Source: Bradyrhizobium genomosp. I (2014) (GTDB taxonomy: Bacteria; Pseudomonadota; Alphaproteobacteria; Rhizobiales; Xanthobacteraceae). Taken from it: a stretch of DNA of 51,096 nucleotides. Shown in pieces: positions 17,659-25,675 of this stretch (positions within the stretch are counted from its first letter, which is position 1; every line of letters starts with the position of its first letter). The translations under genes and the position numbers were made by a program. The stretch is from NCBI RefSeq assembly GCF_000261685.1, contig NZ_AJQE01000085.1, forward strand, positions 1 through 51,096, written 5' to 3'. The notes beneath the pieces are model-generated. The model made no database searches, was not told the DNA's origin, and was given only the letters and a program-made list of their open reading frames with translations.

Positions 17659-18073
17659 AGCCGCGCCATTGCTGCTCGACACCAACGCCGCGATATGGGT
17701 CGTCGAGGACGAGCCTATCGCGGTGGAGGCTAAGGAAGCGATCGAAAATGCTTACCGCGCGGGCAGCCCGATCTTCGTATCTCCGATCACGGCCTGGGAG
17801 ATAGGTCTACTTGTTTCGCGCAATCGCATAGGCCTCTCCACCACACCCGAGCGCTGGTTCCAGCGGCTGCTTGCAATCGACGGAGTCCAGCTAGCCAAGC
17901 TCACCCCCGATATCTTGATTGCGTCGTCCTTCTTGCCAGGCGAGCCGCCGCGCGACCCTGCAGATCGCATCATGCTCGCGACGACGCGCGACATCGGAGG
18001 TACGTTGATCACGCGCGACCGATTGCTGCTCAAGTATGGAGAAGGTGGCCAGGTCAGCACCATCGCGTGCTGA
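17651..18073 (+). CDS. vapC: PIN-domain ribonuclease toxin, VapC type
   Basis: A 140-residue PIN domain, full length. The four acidic metal-binding residues are visible: Asp10 in LLLDTNAAIW, Glu50 in ITAWEIGLL, Asp105 in DPADRIMLATTR and Asp123 in LITRDRLLL. Such proteins cleave tRNA or rRNA when freed from their antitoxin. The 8-base overlap with the antitoxin gene upstream is typical of type II modules. It converges on ispG with only 6 bases between stops. The RNA target is unknown. Confidence 0.9.
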   Translation: MSEAAPLLLDTNAAIWVVEDEPIAVEAKEAIENAYRAGSPIFVSPITAWEIGLLVSRNRIGLSTTPERWFQRLLAIDGVQLAKLTPDILIASSFLPGEPPRDPADRIMLATTRDIGGTLITRDRLLLKYGEGGQVSTIAC

Positions 18074-18079
18074 CCTCGA

Positions 18080-19363
18080 TCACTCCGCCGCGGTCACCGG
18101 CACCTTGGCGCCCTGGCCGTAGCGCTGGTCGATGTAGTCGATCACCAGCGCCTTGAAGTCGGCGGAGATGGTCGGCCCGCGCAGCGTGCGGAACTTCTTG
18201 CCGTCTACGAAGACAGGCGCGGCCGGCGCTTCGCCGGTGCCGGGCAGCGAGATGCCGATATTGGCGTGCTTGGATTCGCCGGGGCCGTTGACGATGCAGC
18301 CCATCACCGCGACGTTGAGCTCTTCCACGCCGGGATATTTCGTCTTCCAGGTCGGCATCTCATCGCGGATGAAATCCTGGATCGAGCGCGCCAGCTCCTG
18401 GAACGTGGTCGAGGTGGTGCGGCCGCAGCCGGGGCAGGCCGCAACCAGCGGCACGAAGGTACGGAAGCCCATGGTCTGCAGCAGTTCCTGGCCGACCTGC
18501 ACCTCACGGGTGCGGTCGCCGCCGGGCTCCGGCGTCAACGAGATGCGGATAGTGTCGCCGATGCCCTGCTGCAGCAGGATGCCGAGCGCGGCCGACGACG
18601 CCACGATCCCCTTCGAGCCCATGCCGGCTTCGGTCAGGCCGAGATGGATGGCGTAGTCGGAGCGCGACGCGAGATCCTGATAGACCGCGATGAGATCCTG
18701 CACCGCCGAGACCTTTGCGGAGAGGATGATGCGGTCCTTGGGCATGCCGAGCTCTTCGGCGCGCGCGGCCGAGAGCAGCGCGGACTGCACCATGGCCTCC
18801 CGCGTCACCGCGCGCACGTCGCGCGGATTGGGCGAGGCTGCGTTCTCATCCATCAGCTTGGTCAAAAGCTCCTGGTCGAGCGAGCCCCAATTGGCACCGA
18901 TGCGGACCGGCTTGTCGTTCTTGTTCGCGATCTCGATGATGTCGGCGAACTGGGTGTCGCGCTTGTCCTTGAAGCCGACATTGCCGGGATTGATGCGGTA
19001 CTTGGCGAGCGCCTCGGCGCAAGCCGGATAGGCCGCGAGCAGCTTGTGGCCGATATAGTGGAAGTCGCCGATCAGGGGCGTCGTGATACCGCGCTTGGCG
19101 AGGCCATCGCGAATGTGCGGAACGGCGGCAGCAGCCTCCTCGCGGTCTACGGTGATACGGACCATTTCGGAGCCGGCGCGCGCGAGCGCTGCGACCTGGG
19201 CGATGGTGCTGTCGACATCGGCAGTGTCGGTGTTGGTCATCGACTGCACGACGATCGGCGCGCCGCCGCCGACGGCGACGTTGCCGACCTTGACCTGGGT
19301 GGTCCGATGCCGGGGCGCCGGGCCCGCGATGTCTGAATCGAGAGGGTTTTCGAGCTTGTTCAT
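18080..19363 (-). CDS. ispG: 4-hydroxy-3-methylbut-2-en-1-yl diphosphate synthase
   Basis: A 427-residue 4Fe-4S enzyme of the MEP isoprenoid pathway (GcpE), converting MEcPP to HMBPP. The N-terminal TIM-barrel part shows [16 protein letters not shown] and GANWGSLDQ. The cluster ligands appear as [12 protein letters not shown] and [14 protein letters not shown] (three Cys plus the Glu of GPGE). The length suits the bacterial two-domain form. The ATG at 19363 is preferred to a TTG at 19372. It works in the same pathway as IspA of this window, although the genes are not linked. A large palindrome precedes it. Confidence 0.97.
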   Translation of the reverse strand: MNKLENPLDSDIAGPAPRHRTTQVKVGNVAVGGGAPIVVQSMTNTDTADVDSTIAQVAALARAGSEMVRITVDREEAAAAVPHIRDGLAKRGITTPLIGDFHYIGHKLLAAYPACAEALAKYRINPGNVGFKDKRDTQFADIIEIANKNDKPVRIGANWGSLDQELLTKLMDENAASPNPRDVRAVTREAMVQSALLSAARAEELGMPKDRIILSAKVSAVQDLIAVYQDLASRSDYAIHLGLTEAGMGSKGIVASSAALGILLQQGIGDTIRISLTPEPGGDRTREVQVGQELLQTMGFRTFVPLVAACPGCGRTTSTTFQELARSIQDFIRDEMPTWKTKYPGVEELNVAVMGCIVNGPGESKHANIGISLPGTGEAPAAPVFVDGKKFRTLRGPTISADFKALVIDYIDQRYGQGAKVPVTAAE

Positions 19364-19427
19364 GGGGTCCAAATATCAGGTTTTGGTGACGTTCAGCAAT
19401 GCATCGCGCGGCGCCGCAGCCGATGAG

Positions 19428-19499
19428 GGTATTCCTCTGAGTTCGAAGTTCGCCTCCCTTGCGGCGCCCCCGAGCGAACTTCGAATTCAAAGGAATACC
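19428..19499. repeat. 26-bp imperfect inverted repeat upstream of ispG
   Basis: Arms at 19428-19453 and 19474-19499 match at 24 of 26 positions when one is reverse complemented (they begin GGTATTCCT and end AGGAATACC), around a 20-base loop with CTCCCTTGCGG. The element lies between the end of the EamA transporter gene and the start of ispG. It could be a terminator-like barrier for the upstream gene or a mobile palindromic element. Confidence 0.85.
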
Positions 19500-19505
19500 A
19501 AGAAC

Positions 19506-20489
19506 TTATGAATCGAGTGCGGCCTCCGGTTCAGGAGCTCCCTTACGAGCTTGCGGCACCGGGAGAGGGAGCTCCTGAACGGCCGCACTCGGACGGTTAA
19601 CCAGGAAAAGCCCAGCAATTACAAGGACGGCGGCGGCCCCGAACGCCAGGCTTAGGGTGTCGTGCATGATGAAATAGCTACCCACCACGCCAAACAAAGG
19701 GGTGATGAAGGTAAAAGCCGACAATTTGCTGGCCGAATAGGCCTTCACCAGCGCGAACCAAAGCGTGAACGTGGTTCCCACCACCCAGATCGCCTGGAAC
19801 GCCATCAGGCCAAGCGACAGCGGCGCCGGCATGTGCGTGATGGACTCGCCGAACAGCCAGGCCGCCGTCCCCAGAATCGGGATCGAGGTGGCGACCTGGT
19901 AGCCCAGCGCCTTCTCGGGCGCGGCGAACCGCAACCTTGTGCCCTTGGCAACCAGCGTCGTCGCCGCCCAGAGCCCGGCGCCGCCGACGATCATGAGATC
20001 GCCGAGCAGAACATGCGAATCGACATTGGGCTGCGGCACGCCGATCGCGAGGGCAACGCCGGCAAAGCTGATGGCCAATCCCAGCCATTGCGAGGCGCCA
20101 AGACGTTCGCCGAGCACTTGATAGGAGCCGAGCGCCACGAAGAACGGCGCGGTGTAGAGGAACACCACCGCACGCGAAGCGGACGTGAAGCGCAGCCCCT
20201 GGAAGATCAGCACGAATTCGATGCCGAACATCAGCCCGGCGATCAGGCCGGGCTTCCAGGTGCCGTCACGTTCGAAGAAATTGACGCCACGCAGGGTGCC
20301 GATGATGAACAACACCGGCAGCGCGCCCATCGAGCGGATCGTGGCCTGTAGCATCGGCGGAATATCCGGCAGCACCAGCTTCACCGCGATCTGGTTGAAC
20401 CCCCAGGTCAGGCACAGCATGAGCATGAGGGCGATGGCGCCGGCACTGAGGGGACGTGCGGCGGAGGGCACTATCTGAGCTGAGGACAT
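19506..20489 (-). CDS. EamA/DMT-family transporter
   Basis: A 327-residue membrane protein with about ten hydrophobic helices in two EamA repeats. The first has LTWGFNQIAVKLVLPDIPP and the second LLGDLMIVGGAGLWAATTLVAKG. Members export amino acids, metabolites or drugs; the substrate here is unknown. The last 25-30 residues after the final helix (from NRPSAAVQELPLP) are encoded inside a long inverted repeat at 19515-19590, so the C-terminus may have been extended by an inserted palindrome. The ATG at 20489 is chosen; the frame opens at 20543, overlapping the zur stop, so coupling to zur is possible. Confidence 0.85.
   Translation of the reverse strand: MSSAQIVPSAARPLSAGAIALMLMLCLTWGFNQIAVKLVLPDIPPMLQATIRSMGALPVLFIIGTLRGVNFFERDGTWKPGLIAGLMFGIEFVLIFQGLRFTSASRAVVFLYTAPFFVALGSYQVLGERLGASQWLGLAISFAGVALAIGVPQPNVDSHVLLGDLMIVGGAGLWAATTLVAKGTRLRFAAPEKALGYQVATSIPILGTAAWLFGESITHMPAPLSLGLMAFQAIWVVGTTFTLWFALVKAYSASKLSAFTFITPLFGVVGSYFIMHDTLSLAFGAAAVLVIAGLFLVNRPSAAVQELPLPVPQARKGAPEPEAALDS
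19515..19590. repeat. 25-bp inverted repeat inside the 3' end of the EamA gene
   Basis: Arms at 19515-19543 and 19566-19590 are perfectly complementary over 10 plus 15 bases (GAGTGCGGCC and GTTCAGGAGCTCCCT) with a 4-base bulge (19525-19528) in one arm. The loop holds TACGAGCTTGCGGCACC, resembling the loop of the neighbouring palindrome at 19428-19499. It is translated in frame as the transporter's C-terminal tail. Confidence 0.85.
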
Positions 20490-20524
20490 TTCTTCCCGGA
20501 TACCGGCTTTGCGCCGTTGTTGGT

Positions 20525-21019
20525 CTATGCAGTCTTCTGACAATGGGTGCAGACGCCCGTGATCTCCACCACGGACAATTTGGGGGCGAAGCCCGAGGCG
20601 CGCGCGGCGGCGTTGATATCCCCGGCAAAGGACGCCGACGGAATCTCGCCGACGAGGCCACAGCGCTCGCAGATCAGGAACGCCACAGCCGAGGTCGTAT
20701 CGTGATCATGGGCGGCGCAGGCGAGATAGGCGTTGCGGCTCTCGATGCGATGCACGAGGCCGTTGGCCATCAGGAAATCGAGGGCACGATAGACCGTGAT
20801 CGGTGCCGGCCGCGCCATCGACTTGGCGAGTTCGTCGATCACCTCATAGGCGCCGAGCGGGCGGTGGCTGGAGAGCAGCGCTCCCAGCACCTGGCGGCGA
20901 ATTGGCGTGAATCTCTGCGCGCGCTGCTCGCAGACCGCCTCGGCATGCGCCAGTGCATCCGCGGTGCAGCGGCGGTGATCGTGATCGGGCGCGGGAAATG
21001 CCGGGTTCGCGAGGGTCAT
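20525..21019 (-). CDS. zur: Fur-family transcriptional regulator, Zur-like
   Basis: A 164-residue metal-dependent repressor. It has an N-terminal winged helix (RFTPIRRQVLGALLSSHRPLGAYEVIDEL, with PITVYRALDFL as recognition helix), then a metal/dimer domain with HDHD, FLICERCGLVGEI and VCTHCQKTA, the Cys4 structural zinc site. This pattern and the short His-rich start fit Zur better than Fur or PerR. Zur represses zinc uptake genes when zinc is ample; no znuABC genes are in the window. It is divergent from the marR operon, and the EamA gene follows on the same strand. Confidence 0.82.
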   Translation of the reverse strand: MTLANPAFPAPDHDHRRCTADALAHAEAVCEQRAQRFTPIRRQVLGALLSSHRPLGAYEVIDELAKSMARPAPITVYRALDFLMANGLVHRIESRNAYLACAAHDHDTTSAVAFLICERCGLVGEIPSASFAGDINAAARASGFAPKLSVVEITGVCTHCQKTA

Positions 21020-21132
21020 GCGGCCGACCTTTTAGCATTTCGGCCCGGGAACCCAAAGCACGACACTGCAAACGGCTGCCAGCCATGCCGGCGCCGCGGG
21101 ACAGCCACCCGGGAATCCGCCATGAAATAATC

Positions 21133-21162
21133 ATAAGCTTGCTTATTATATCTCCTGCTTAT
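21133..21162 (+). promoter_or_regulatory. Candidate MarR operator upstream of marR-emrAB
   Basis: ATAAGC-TT-GCTTAT at 21133-21146 is a 6-bp inverted pair, and a third half-site, GCTTAT, follows at 21157-21162. A -10-like TATTAT overlaps it (21144-21149). Its place directly before the regulator's ribosome site (GGAG at 21164) suggests autorepression. Confidence 0.55.
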
Positions 21163-21176
21163 TGGAGACCAAGCTC

Positions 21177-21659
21177 ATGACCCGCGGGTCTGTCGACCAG
21201 AACTTCCTGTTCACGCTCGCCGAGCTCTACCGCCTGCTGCGCCTCTATGCCGACAAGGAGGCATCGCGCTTCGGCATCACCCGTGCGCAATGGGCGGTGC
21301 TGGCCAAGGTGGAGCGCAGCGAGGGCATGAAACAGTCGGAGCTCGCCGAACTCCTGGAGGTGCAGCCGATCACGCTGACACGCCTGATCGACAAGCTCTG
21401 CGACAACGACTGGCTCGAACGGCGCAACGACGCCTCGGACCGCCGTGTCAAGCGTCTCTACCTGAGGAAGGCCGGCCGGCAGCTGCTTGGCCGGATGAGT
21501 GGGCTGAGGTCCGAAATCACCGCCAACGCGCTCGACGGCATCAATCCGGCAGACGCCCACCGTCTCCTCACCCAACTCGAAACCATCAAGGAAAACGTGC
21601 GGACCGCGATCCAGACCAGCGGCGCGGAACAGGCGCGTAGGGAGCAGCACTATGGCTGA
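21177..21659 (+). CDS. MarR-family transcriptional regulator
   Basis: A 160-residue winged-helix repressor. The DNA-binding part shows GITRAQWAVLAKVERSEG, KQSELAELLEVQPITLTRLID (helix-turn-helix) and the wing DRRVKRLYL, flanked by dimer helices. Such proteins usually release DNA on binding phenolic or drug ligands and control the efflux pump next to them. The ATG at 21177 has GGAG 9 bases upstream; an in-frame TTG at 21162 would lie in the candidate operator. Its last 8 bases overlap emrA. Confidence 0.92.
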   Translation: MTRGSVDQNFLFTLAELYRLLRLYADKEASRFGITRAQWAVLAKVERSEGMKQSELAELLEVQPITLTRLIDKLCDNDWLERRNDASDRRVKRLYLRKAGRQLLGRMSGLRSEITANALDGINPADAHRLLTQLETIKENVRTAIQTSGAEQARREQHYG

Positions 21660-22821
21660 TCAGGTCCTCAAGTTTCAGCCCGAGCAGAAGAGCGACGGCG
21701 GCAAGCCCACCAAGAAGGCCGGCACCGATCCGCGCCGCCGCCTGGTGGCGGGCCTGCGCCGCTATCGCCGTTTCCTGCTCCTGATCGTGCTGCCTGTCCT
21801 CGCCGCCATCGGCGGCCTCACCTTCTATCTCAATGGCGGGCGCTATGTCGGCACCGACGACGCCTATGTCGGCGCACAGAAGGTGCTTGTGACGCCTGAC
21901 ATCTCCGGCAAGATTCAGAAGGTCGTGGTGAAGGAAGGCCAGGTCGTCAAGCGGGGCGACGAGCTGTTCGAGATCGACCCCGTTCCGTTCCGCCTCGCCG
22001 TCGACGAGGCCAGGGCGCAGTTGATGCAGGCGCAGACGACCTATGACAATCTGCGCGCCAACATCAAGATCTACGGCGACATGCTCAACCTCGCCCAGCA
22101 GGGCGTCGAGTTGAAGCAGCGCGACGTCGAGCGCAAGCAGGCACTGGTGAAGAACAATTACGGCTCGCAGCTCGACCTCGACAACGCCGCGAATGCGCTC
22201 GTCACGTCCGGGTCCGTCGCGCAATATGTCAGGCAGCAGCTCTCGACGGCGAAGACCCAGCTGCTCGGCGACCCCGACCTGCCGCTGGAGAAATTCCCAG
22301 CCTATGCGGAAGCCAGGGCCAAGCTCGACAATGCCGAGCGCAATCTCGACCACACCGTGGTGCGCGCCTCGATGGGCGGCGTGGCGACGCAGGTCGAGCA
22401 GATTCAGCTCGGCCGCTACGTCGCCGCCGGCACGCCGGTATTCTCCATCATCGACGTTGCCCATCCCTGGGTCGACGCCAATCCGAAGGAGAGCGACCTC
22501 ACCTATGTGACGGAAGGACAGCCGGTGACGCTCGAGGTCGACGCGTTCCCGAATCATGTCTTCAAGGGCAGGATCGGCTCGCTCTCGCCCGGCACCGGCG
22601 CGCAGTTCGCGATCCTGCCGCCGCAGAACGCCACCGGCAATTTCGTCAAGGTGGTGCAGCGCGTGCCGATCAGGATCTATTTCGACGAGACCGACAAATA
22701 CGTGCGAAAGCTGAAGGCCGGCATGAGCGTCTATGCCACGATCGACACCGGCCACAAGCGCTCGCTCGCCGGCCTGTTCGGCCTGTCGGCGACCGCGGGG
22801 CAGGACAAAGACCAGGACTAA
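21652..22821 (+). CDS. emrA: HlyD/EmrA-family efflux periplasmic adaptor
   Basis: A 389-residue membrane fusion protein. A single N-terminal helix (FLLLIVLPVLAAIGGLTFYL, about 38-58) anchors it. The biotinyl-lipoyl part begins YVGTDDAYVGAQKVLVTPDI and GQVVKRGDELFEIDP. A coiled-coil hairpin rich in Gln/Lys follows (about 115-215), then beta-barrel segments (PVTLEVDAFPNHVFKGRI). It links the inner-membrane EmrB-type pump to an outer-membrane channel. It overlaps marR by 8 bases, and emrB follows 39 bases later, so the three form one operon. Confidence 0.92.
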   Translation: MADQVLKFQPEQKSDGGKPTKKAGTDPRRRLVAGLRRYRRFLLLIVLPVLAAIGGLTFYLNGGRYVGTDDAYVGAQKVLVTPDISGKIQKVVVKEGQVVKRGDELFEIDPVPFRLAVDEARAQLMQAQTTYDNLRANIKIYGDMLNLAQQGVELKQRDVERKQALVKNNYGSQLDLDNAANALVTSGSVAQYVRQQLSTAKTQLLGDPDLPLEKFPAYAEARAKLDNAERNLDHTVVRASMGGVATQVEQIQLGRYVAAGTPVFSIIDVAHPWVDANPKESDLTYVTEGQPVTLEVDAFPNHVFKGRIGSLSPGTGAQFAILPPQNATGNFVKVVQRVPIRIYFDETDKYVRKLKAGMSVYATIDTGHKRSLAGLFGLSATAGQDKDQD

Positions 22822-22860
22822 ATAGAGACCAAGCGAGAGACTGCGACAGGGACTGATCCG

Positions 22861-24417
22861 ATGTCGGACGCCAATGCCAGCCTGATGGTTCCCGGCCTGC
22901 GCCGGAACATGGTGACGATCTGCGCCATGACCGCGACCATCATGCAGGCGCTGGACACCACCATTGCCAACGTCGCTTTGCCCTACATGCAGGGCACGCT
23001 GTCGGCCTCGCAGGACCAGATCAACTGGGTGCTGACATCCTATATCGTCGCCGCCGCGATCATGACGGCGCCGGTGGGCTGGATCGCCAACCGCTTCGGC
23101 CGCAAGCGCATCTTCATCATCTGCTCGGCCGGCTTCACCATGGCCTCCGTGCTGTGCGGGCTCGCGCAGGACATCAACCAGATGGTGCTGTTCCGCCTGC
23201 TGCAAGGCGTGTTCGGCGCCGCGCTGGTGCCGTTGTCGCAGTCGGTGATGCTCGACTATTACACGCTCCAGGAGCGCGCCAAGGCGATGTCGATCTGGGG
23301 CATGGGCGTGATGATGGGTCCGATCATGGGTCCGTCATTGGGCGCGTGGCTGACCGAGACCTATTCCTGGCACTGGGTGTTCTTCGTCAATCTGCCGTTC
23401 GGCGCCATCACCGTGCTCGGGCTGATCATCTTCATGGACGAGACCAGGAAGGACCTCAGCCTCAAATTCGACTGGTTCGGTTTCGCCGCGTTGGCGATCT
23501 CGATTGGCGCGCTGCAGCTCGCACTCGACCGCGGCGAGCAATTGGGCTGGCTCGAATCCAATGAGATTCTCGCGGAGTTCATCGTCTCGGCCGTCGCCTT
23601 CTACTTCTTCCTGGCGCATTCCTTCACGACCTCGACGCCGTTCATTCGTTTCGCGCTGTTTCGGGATCGCAACTTCGTCACCGGCTGCGTGTTCATGATC
23701 GTGATGGGGCTCGTGCTGTTCTCGACCATGGCGCTGGCCTCGCCCTACATGCAGAACGTCATCGGCTATCCGATCATCACCGCCGGCCTGCTGCTGGCGA
23801 GCCGCGGCATCGGCACCTTCTTCGCCATGATGCTGGTCGGCCGCATGATGCGCTATTTCGAGGCGCGCACGCTGATCATCGCCGGCCTGACGCTGACCGC
23901 GGGCTCGCTGTTCCAGATGACAGGCTGGACCGACCTGACCCAGGTGCCGGAGATCGTCACCGTCAGCGTCATCCAGGGCTTCGGCTTCGGCCTCGTGTTC
24001 GTGCCGCTCTCGACCGTGGCGTTCCTGACGTTGTCGAACGAGCTGCGGACCGACGGCACCGCGATGCTGACCCTGATGCGCAACGTCGCAAGCTCGGTCG
24101 GCATCTCCGTCGTCATCGCCGAGCTGACGCAGGGCACGCGGCGGACCTATGCGATCCTTTCCGAGCACATCAATCCGTTCAACCACGCGCTGCAGATGCC
24201 CAGCGTCAGCGGCATGATCAATCTGTCCACCGACGTCGGCCGCGCCATGGCCGACCGGATGGTCAGCGTGCAGGCGCAGATCATCGCCTTCGCGCACGAC
24301 TACCAGCTCGTGATGGTCTTCATCGTCTGCACCATCCCGCTCGCCTTGCTGATCGGCTCGACCAAGGCCGCGCTGCGCAAGCAGGCCGCGGGGCCGGAAC
24401 ATGCGGTGATGGAGTAG
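22861..24417 (+). CDS. emrB: DHA2-family MFS multidrug exporter, EmrB type
   Basis: A 518-residue proton-driven exporter with about 14 hydrophobic helices. Family motifs include LDTTIANVALPYMQ in helix 1 (motif D1), the helix 2-3 loop GWIANRFGRKRIF (motif A) and GMGVMMGPIMGPSLGAWLTE (motif C, typical of antiporters). With EmrA it should expel hydrophobic drugs or uncouplers. The outer-membrane partner is not encoded here, which is usual because TolC-like channels are shared. A palindrome at 24443-24478 lies after the stop. Confidence 0.93.
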   Translation: MSDANASLMVPGLRRNMVTICAMTATIMQALDTTIANVALPYMQGTLSASQDQINWVLTSYIVAAAIMTAPVGWIANRFGRKRIFIICSAGFTMASVLCGLAQDINQMVLFRLLQGVFGAALVPLSQSVMLDYYTLQERAKAMSIWGMGVMMGPIMGPSLGAWLTETYSWHWVFFVNLPFGAITVLGLIIFMDETRKDLSLKFDWFGFAALAISIGALQLALDRGEQLGWLESNEILAEFIVSAVAFYFFLAHSFTTSTPFIRFALFRDRNFVTGCVFMIVMGLVLFSTMALASPYMQNVIGYPIITAGLLLASRGIGTFFAMMLVGRMMRYFEARTLIIAGLTLTAGSLFQMTGWTDLTQVPEIVTVSVIQGFGFGLVFVPLSTVAFLTLSNELRTDGTAMLTLMRNVASSVGISVVIAELTQGTRRTYAILSEHINPFNHALQMPSVSGMINLSTDVGRAMADRMVSVQAQIIAFAHDYQLVMVFIVCTIPLALLIGSTKAALRKQAAGPEHAVME

Positions 24418-24442
24418 GCGCGCTCGATCCACACTCTCCGCT

Positions 24443-24478
24443 GTCGTCCCTGCGAACGCACGCGTTCGCGGGGACGAC
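24443..24478. repeat. 17-bp palindrome between convergent genes
   Basis: Arms 24443-24459 and 24462-24478 are complementary at 16 of 17 positions (GTCGTCCC...GGGACGAC) around a 2-base loop. It lies between the convergent emrB and phosphotransferase genes, where it could end both transcripts, though there is no T tract. The form is a common Bradyrhizobium intergenic palindrome. Confidence 0.7.
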
Positions 24479-24534
24479 ACCGAGAAGGTTGAGCCGTCAT
24501 CGCGCCTCACACCGCACAGAGCGGACGGCGCGTC

Positions 24535-25608
24535 CTACCCCAGCAGCTCCTCGCAGCCCAAATCATCCACGGCCGCAAATATCCGCTCCAGATTGTTCCA
24601 CCAGATCACAGGCGGGATATTGATGCCCCACTGCCAGACCGGCCGCGTGATCTGCCAGAGCACGGCCCAGCGGTAGTCGCGATCGAGCGCGCCGCGGGTG
24701 TAGTCGGAGACACCGCTCTCGATCAGCGCGTCGTGGTAGTGGTTGAGCATCGCGCGCTCGAGCGCCTGCCGGCGCTCCGGATACCAGTGCATCGCCATCA
24801 TGTAAGCGAGGTCGTGGGTTGGAACGTTGATGCTCCACAGGTCGAAATCGAAGATGCGCACGGTATCGGCAACGCCGGTGCGCGGCAGCAGGAAGTTCCA
24901 GATATGGGCATCGCCATGGGTGATGCTGAGGCGACGGCGTGAGTGGTAGCGCTGCGACAGCAGGTCGGACCGATCGATCAGGCGACGATAGAGGATGCGC
25001 CGCTCCTCACTGAGGCGGTCACCGAGAGAATCGGCAAAGCGGTCGTAATGGCCCGCGAAGGTCTCCATCCGCGCCGCACTGTCCTCGGGGCTCGCCCAGG
25101 TGCCGACGCTGTCGCCGAGGCTCGGATGGTCCCACCACGCCGCGTGCCAGCGCGCGAGCGTGGTGACGATCGCGATCGCCTGATCGCGAGACGGCGGCAG
25201 CGGCCACACCGTCGCGATGTCGTGGCTGTCGGTCAGATCCTCGAGCAGAAGATGCCAGGTGAGGCTGCCTTCGTCGAAGTGCCCGTCGAAGCAGCGGGGG
25301 ACGAGTCCCGGCGGCATGCTCGGCGTCAGTTGGGTGTAGTATTCCACCTCGCGCCGGCCGCCATTGGCCAGCTTCTCGGCGAACGCGGAATTCGCCGTCT
25401 TCAGGATCAGGGATTGCGGCGCGCCGGCGGATTCGCCGACGTAACGCAGGCCAAGACGGAGAATGTGCGACACGACCGTGTCGCGCTGATGCAGCACCTT
25501 CACTTCGCGCACCGCACCGGCGTCCAGCACGCCGCCCCTGCGCAGCGCAGCGGTCAGTCGATCCGGCTCAACGACCGCCGGCAATTGTGGAAGTGTCATA
25601 ACCACCAT
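24535..25608 (-). CDS. Aminoglycoside phosphotransferase-like (APH/ecdysteroid-kinase-like) protein
   Basis: A protein of about 357 residues with the APH kinase-like fold. The N-lobe has SLILKTANS (probable ATP-binding Lys) and RREVEYYTQL (paired Glu). The catalytic loop is ITHGDAHIWNFLL (Asp base and Asn), and the metal-binding motif is RIFDFDLW. Such proteins phosphorylate small hydroxylated molecules; this one looks closer to the EcKinase-like/DUF1679 branch than to true drug-resistance enzymes. The substrate is unknown. Several starts are possible (ATG at 25626, 25608 or 25599). It is not evidently tied to neighbours. Confidence 0.78.
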   Translation of the reverse strand: MVVMTLPQLPAVVEPDRLTAALRRGGVLDAGAVREVKVLHQRDTVVSHILRLGLRYVGESAGAPQSLILKTANSAFAEKLANGGRREVEYYTQLTPSMPPGLVPRCFDGHFDEGSLTWHLLLEDLTDSHDIATVWPLPPSRDQAIAIVTTLARWHAAWWDHPSLGDSVGTWASPEDSAARMETFAGHYDRFADSLGDRLSEERRILYRRLIDRSDLLSQRYHSRRRLSITHGDAHIWNFLLPRTGVADTVRIFDFDLWSINVPTHDLAYMMAMHWYPERRQALERAMLNHYHDALIESGVSDYTRGALDRDYRWAVLWQITRPVWQWGINIPPVIWWNNLERIFAAVDDLGCEELLG

Positions 25609-25675
25609 GCCCCTGTCCCGCGCCATACTGCATGATCACACTCCCGGGCACCAGCAGCGGACCTCGTGCCCGACT

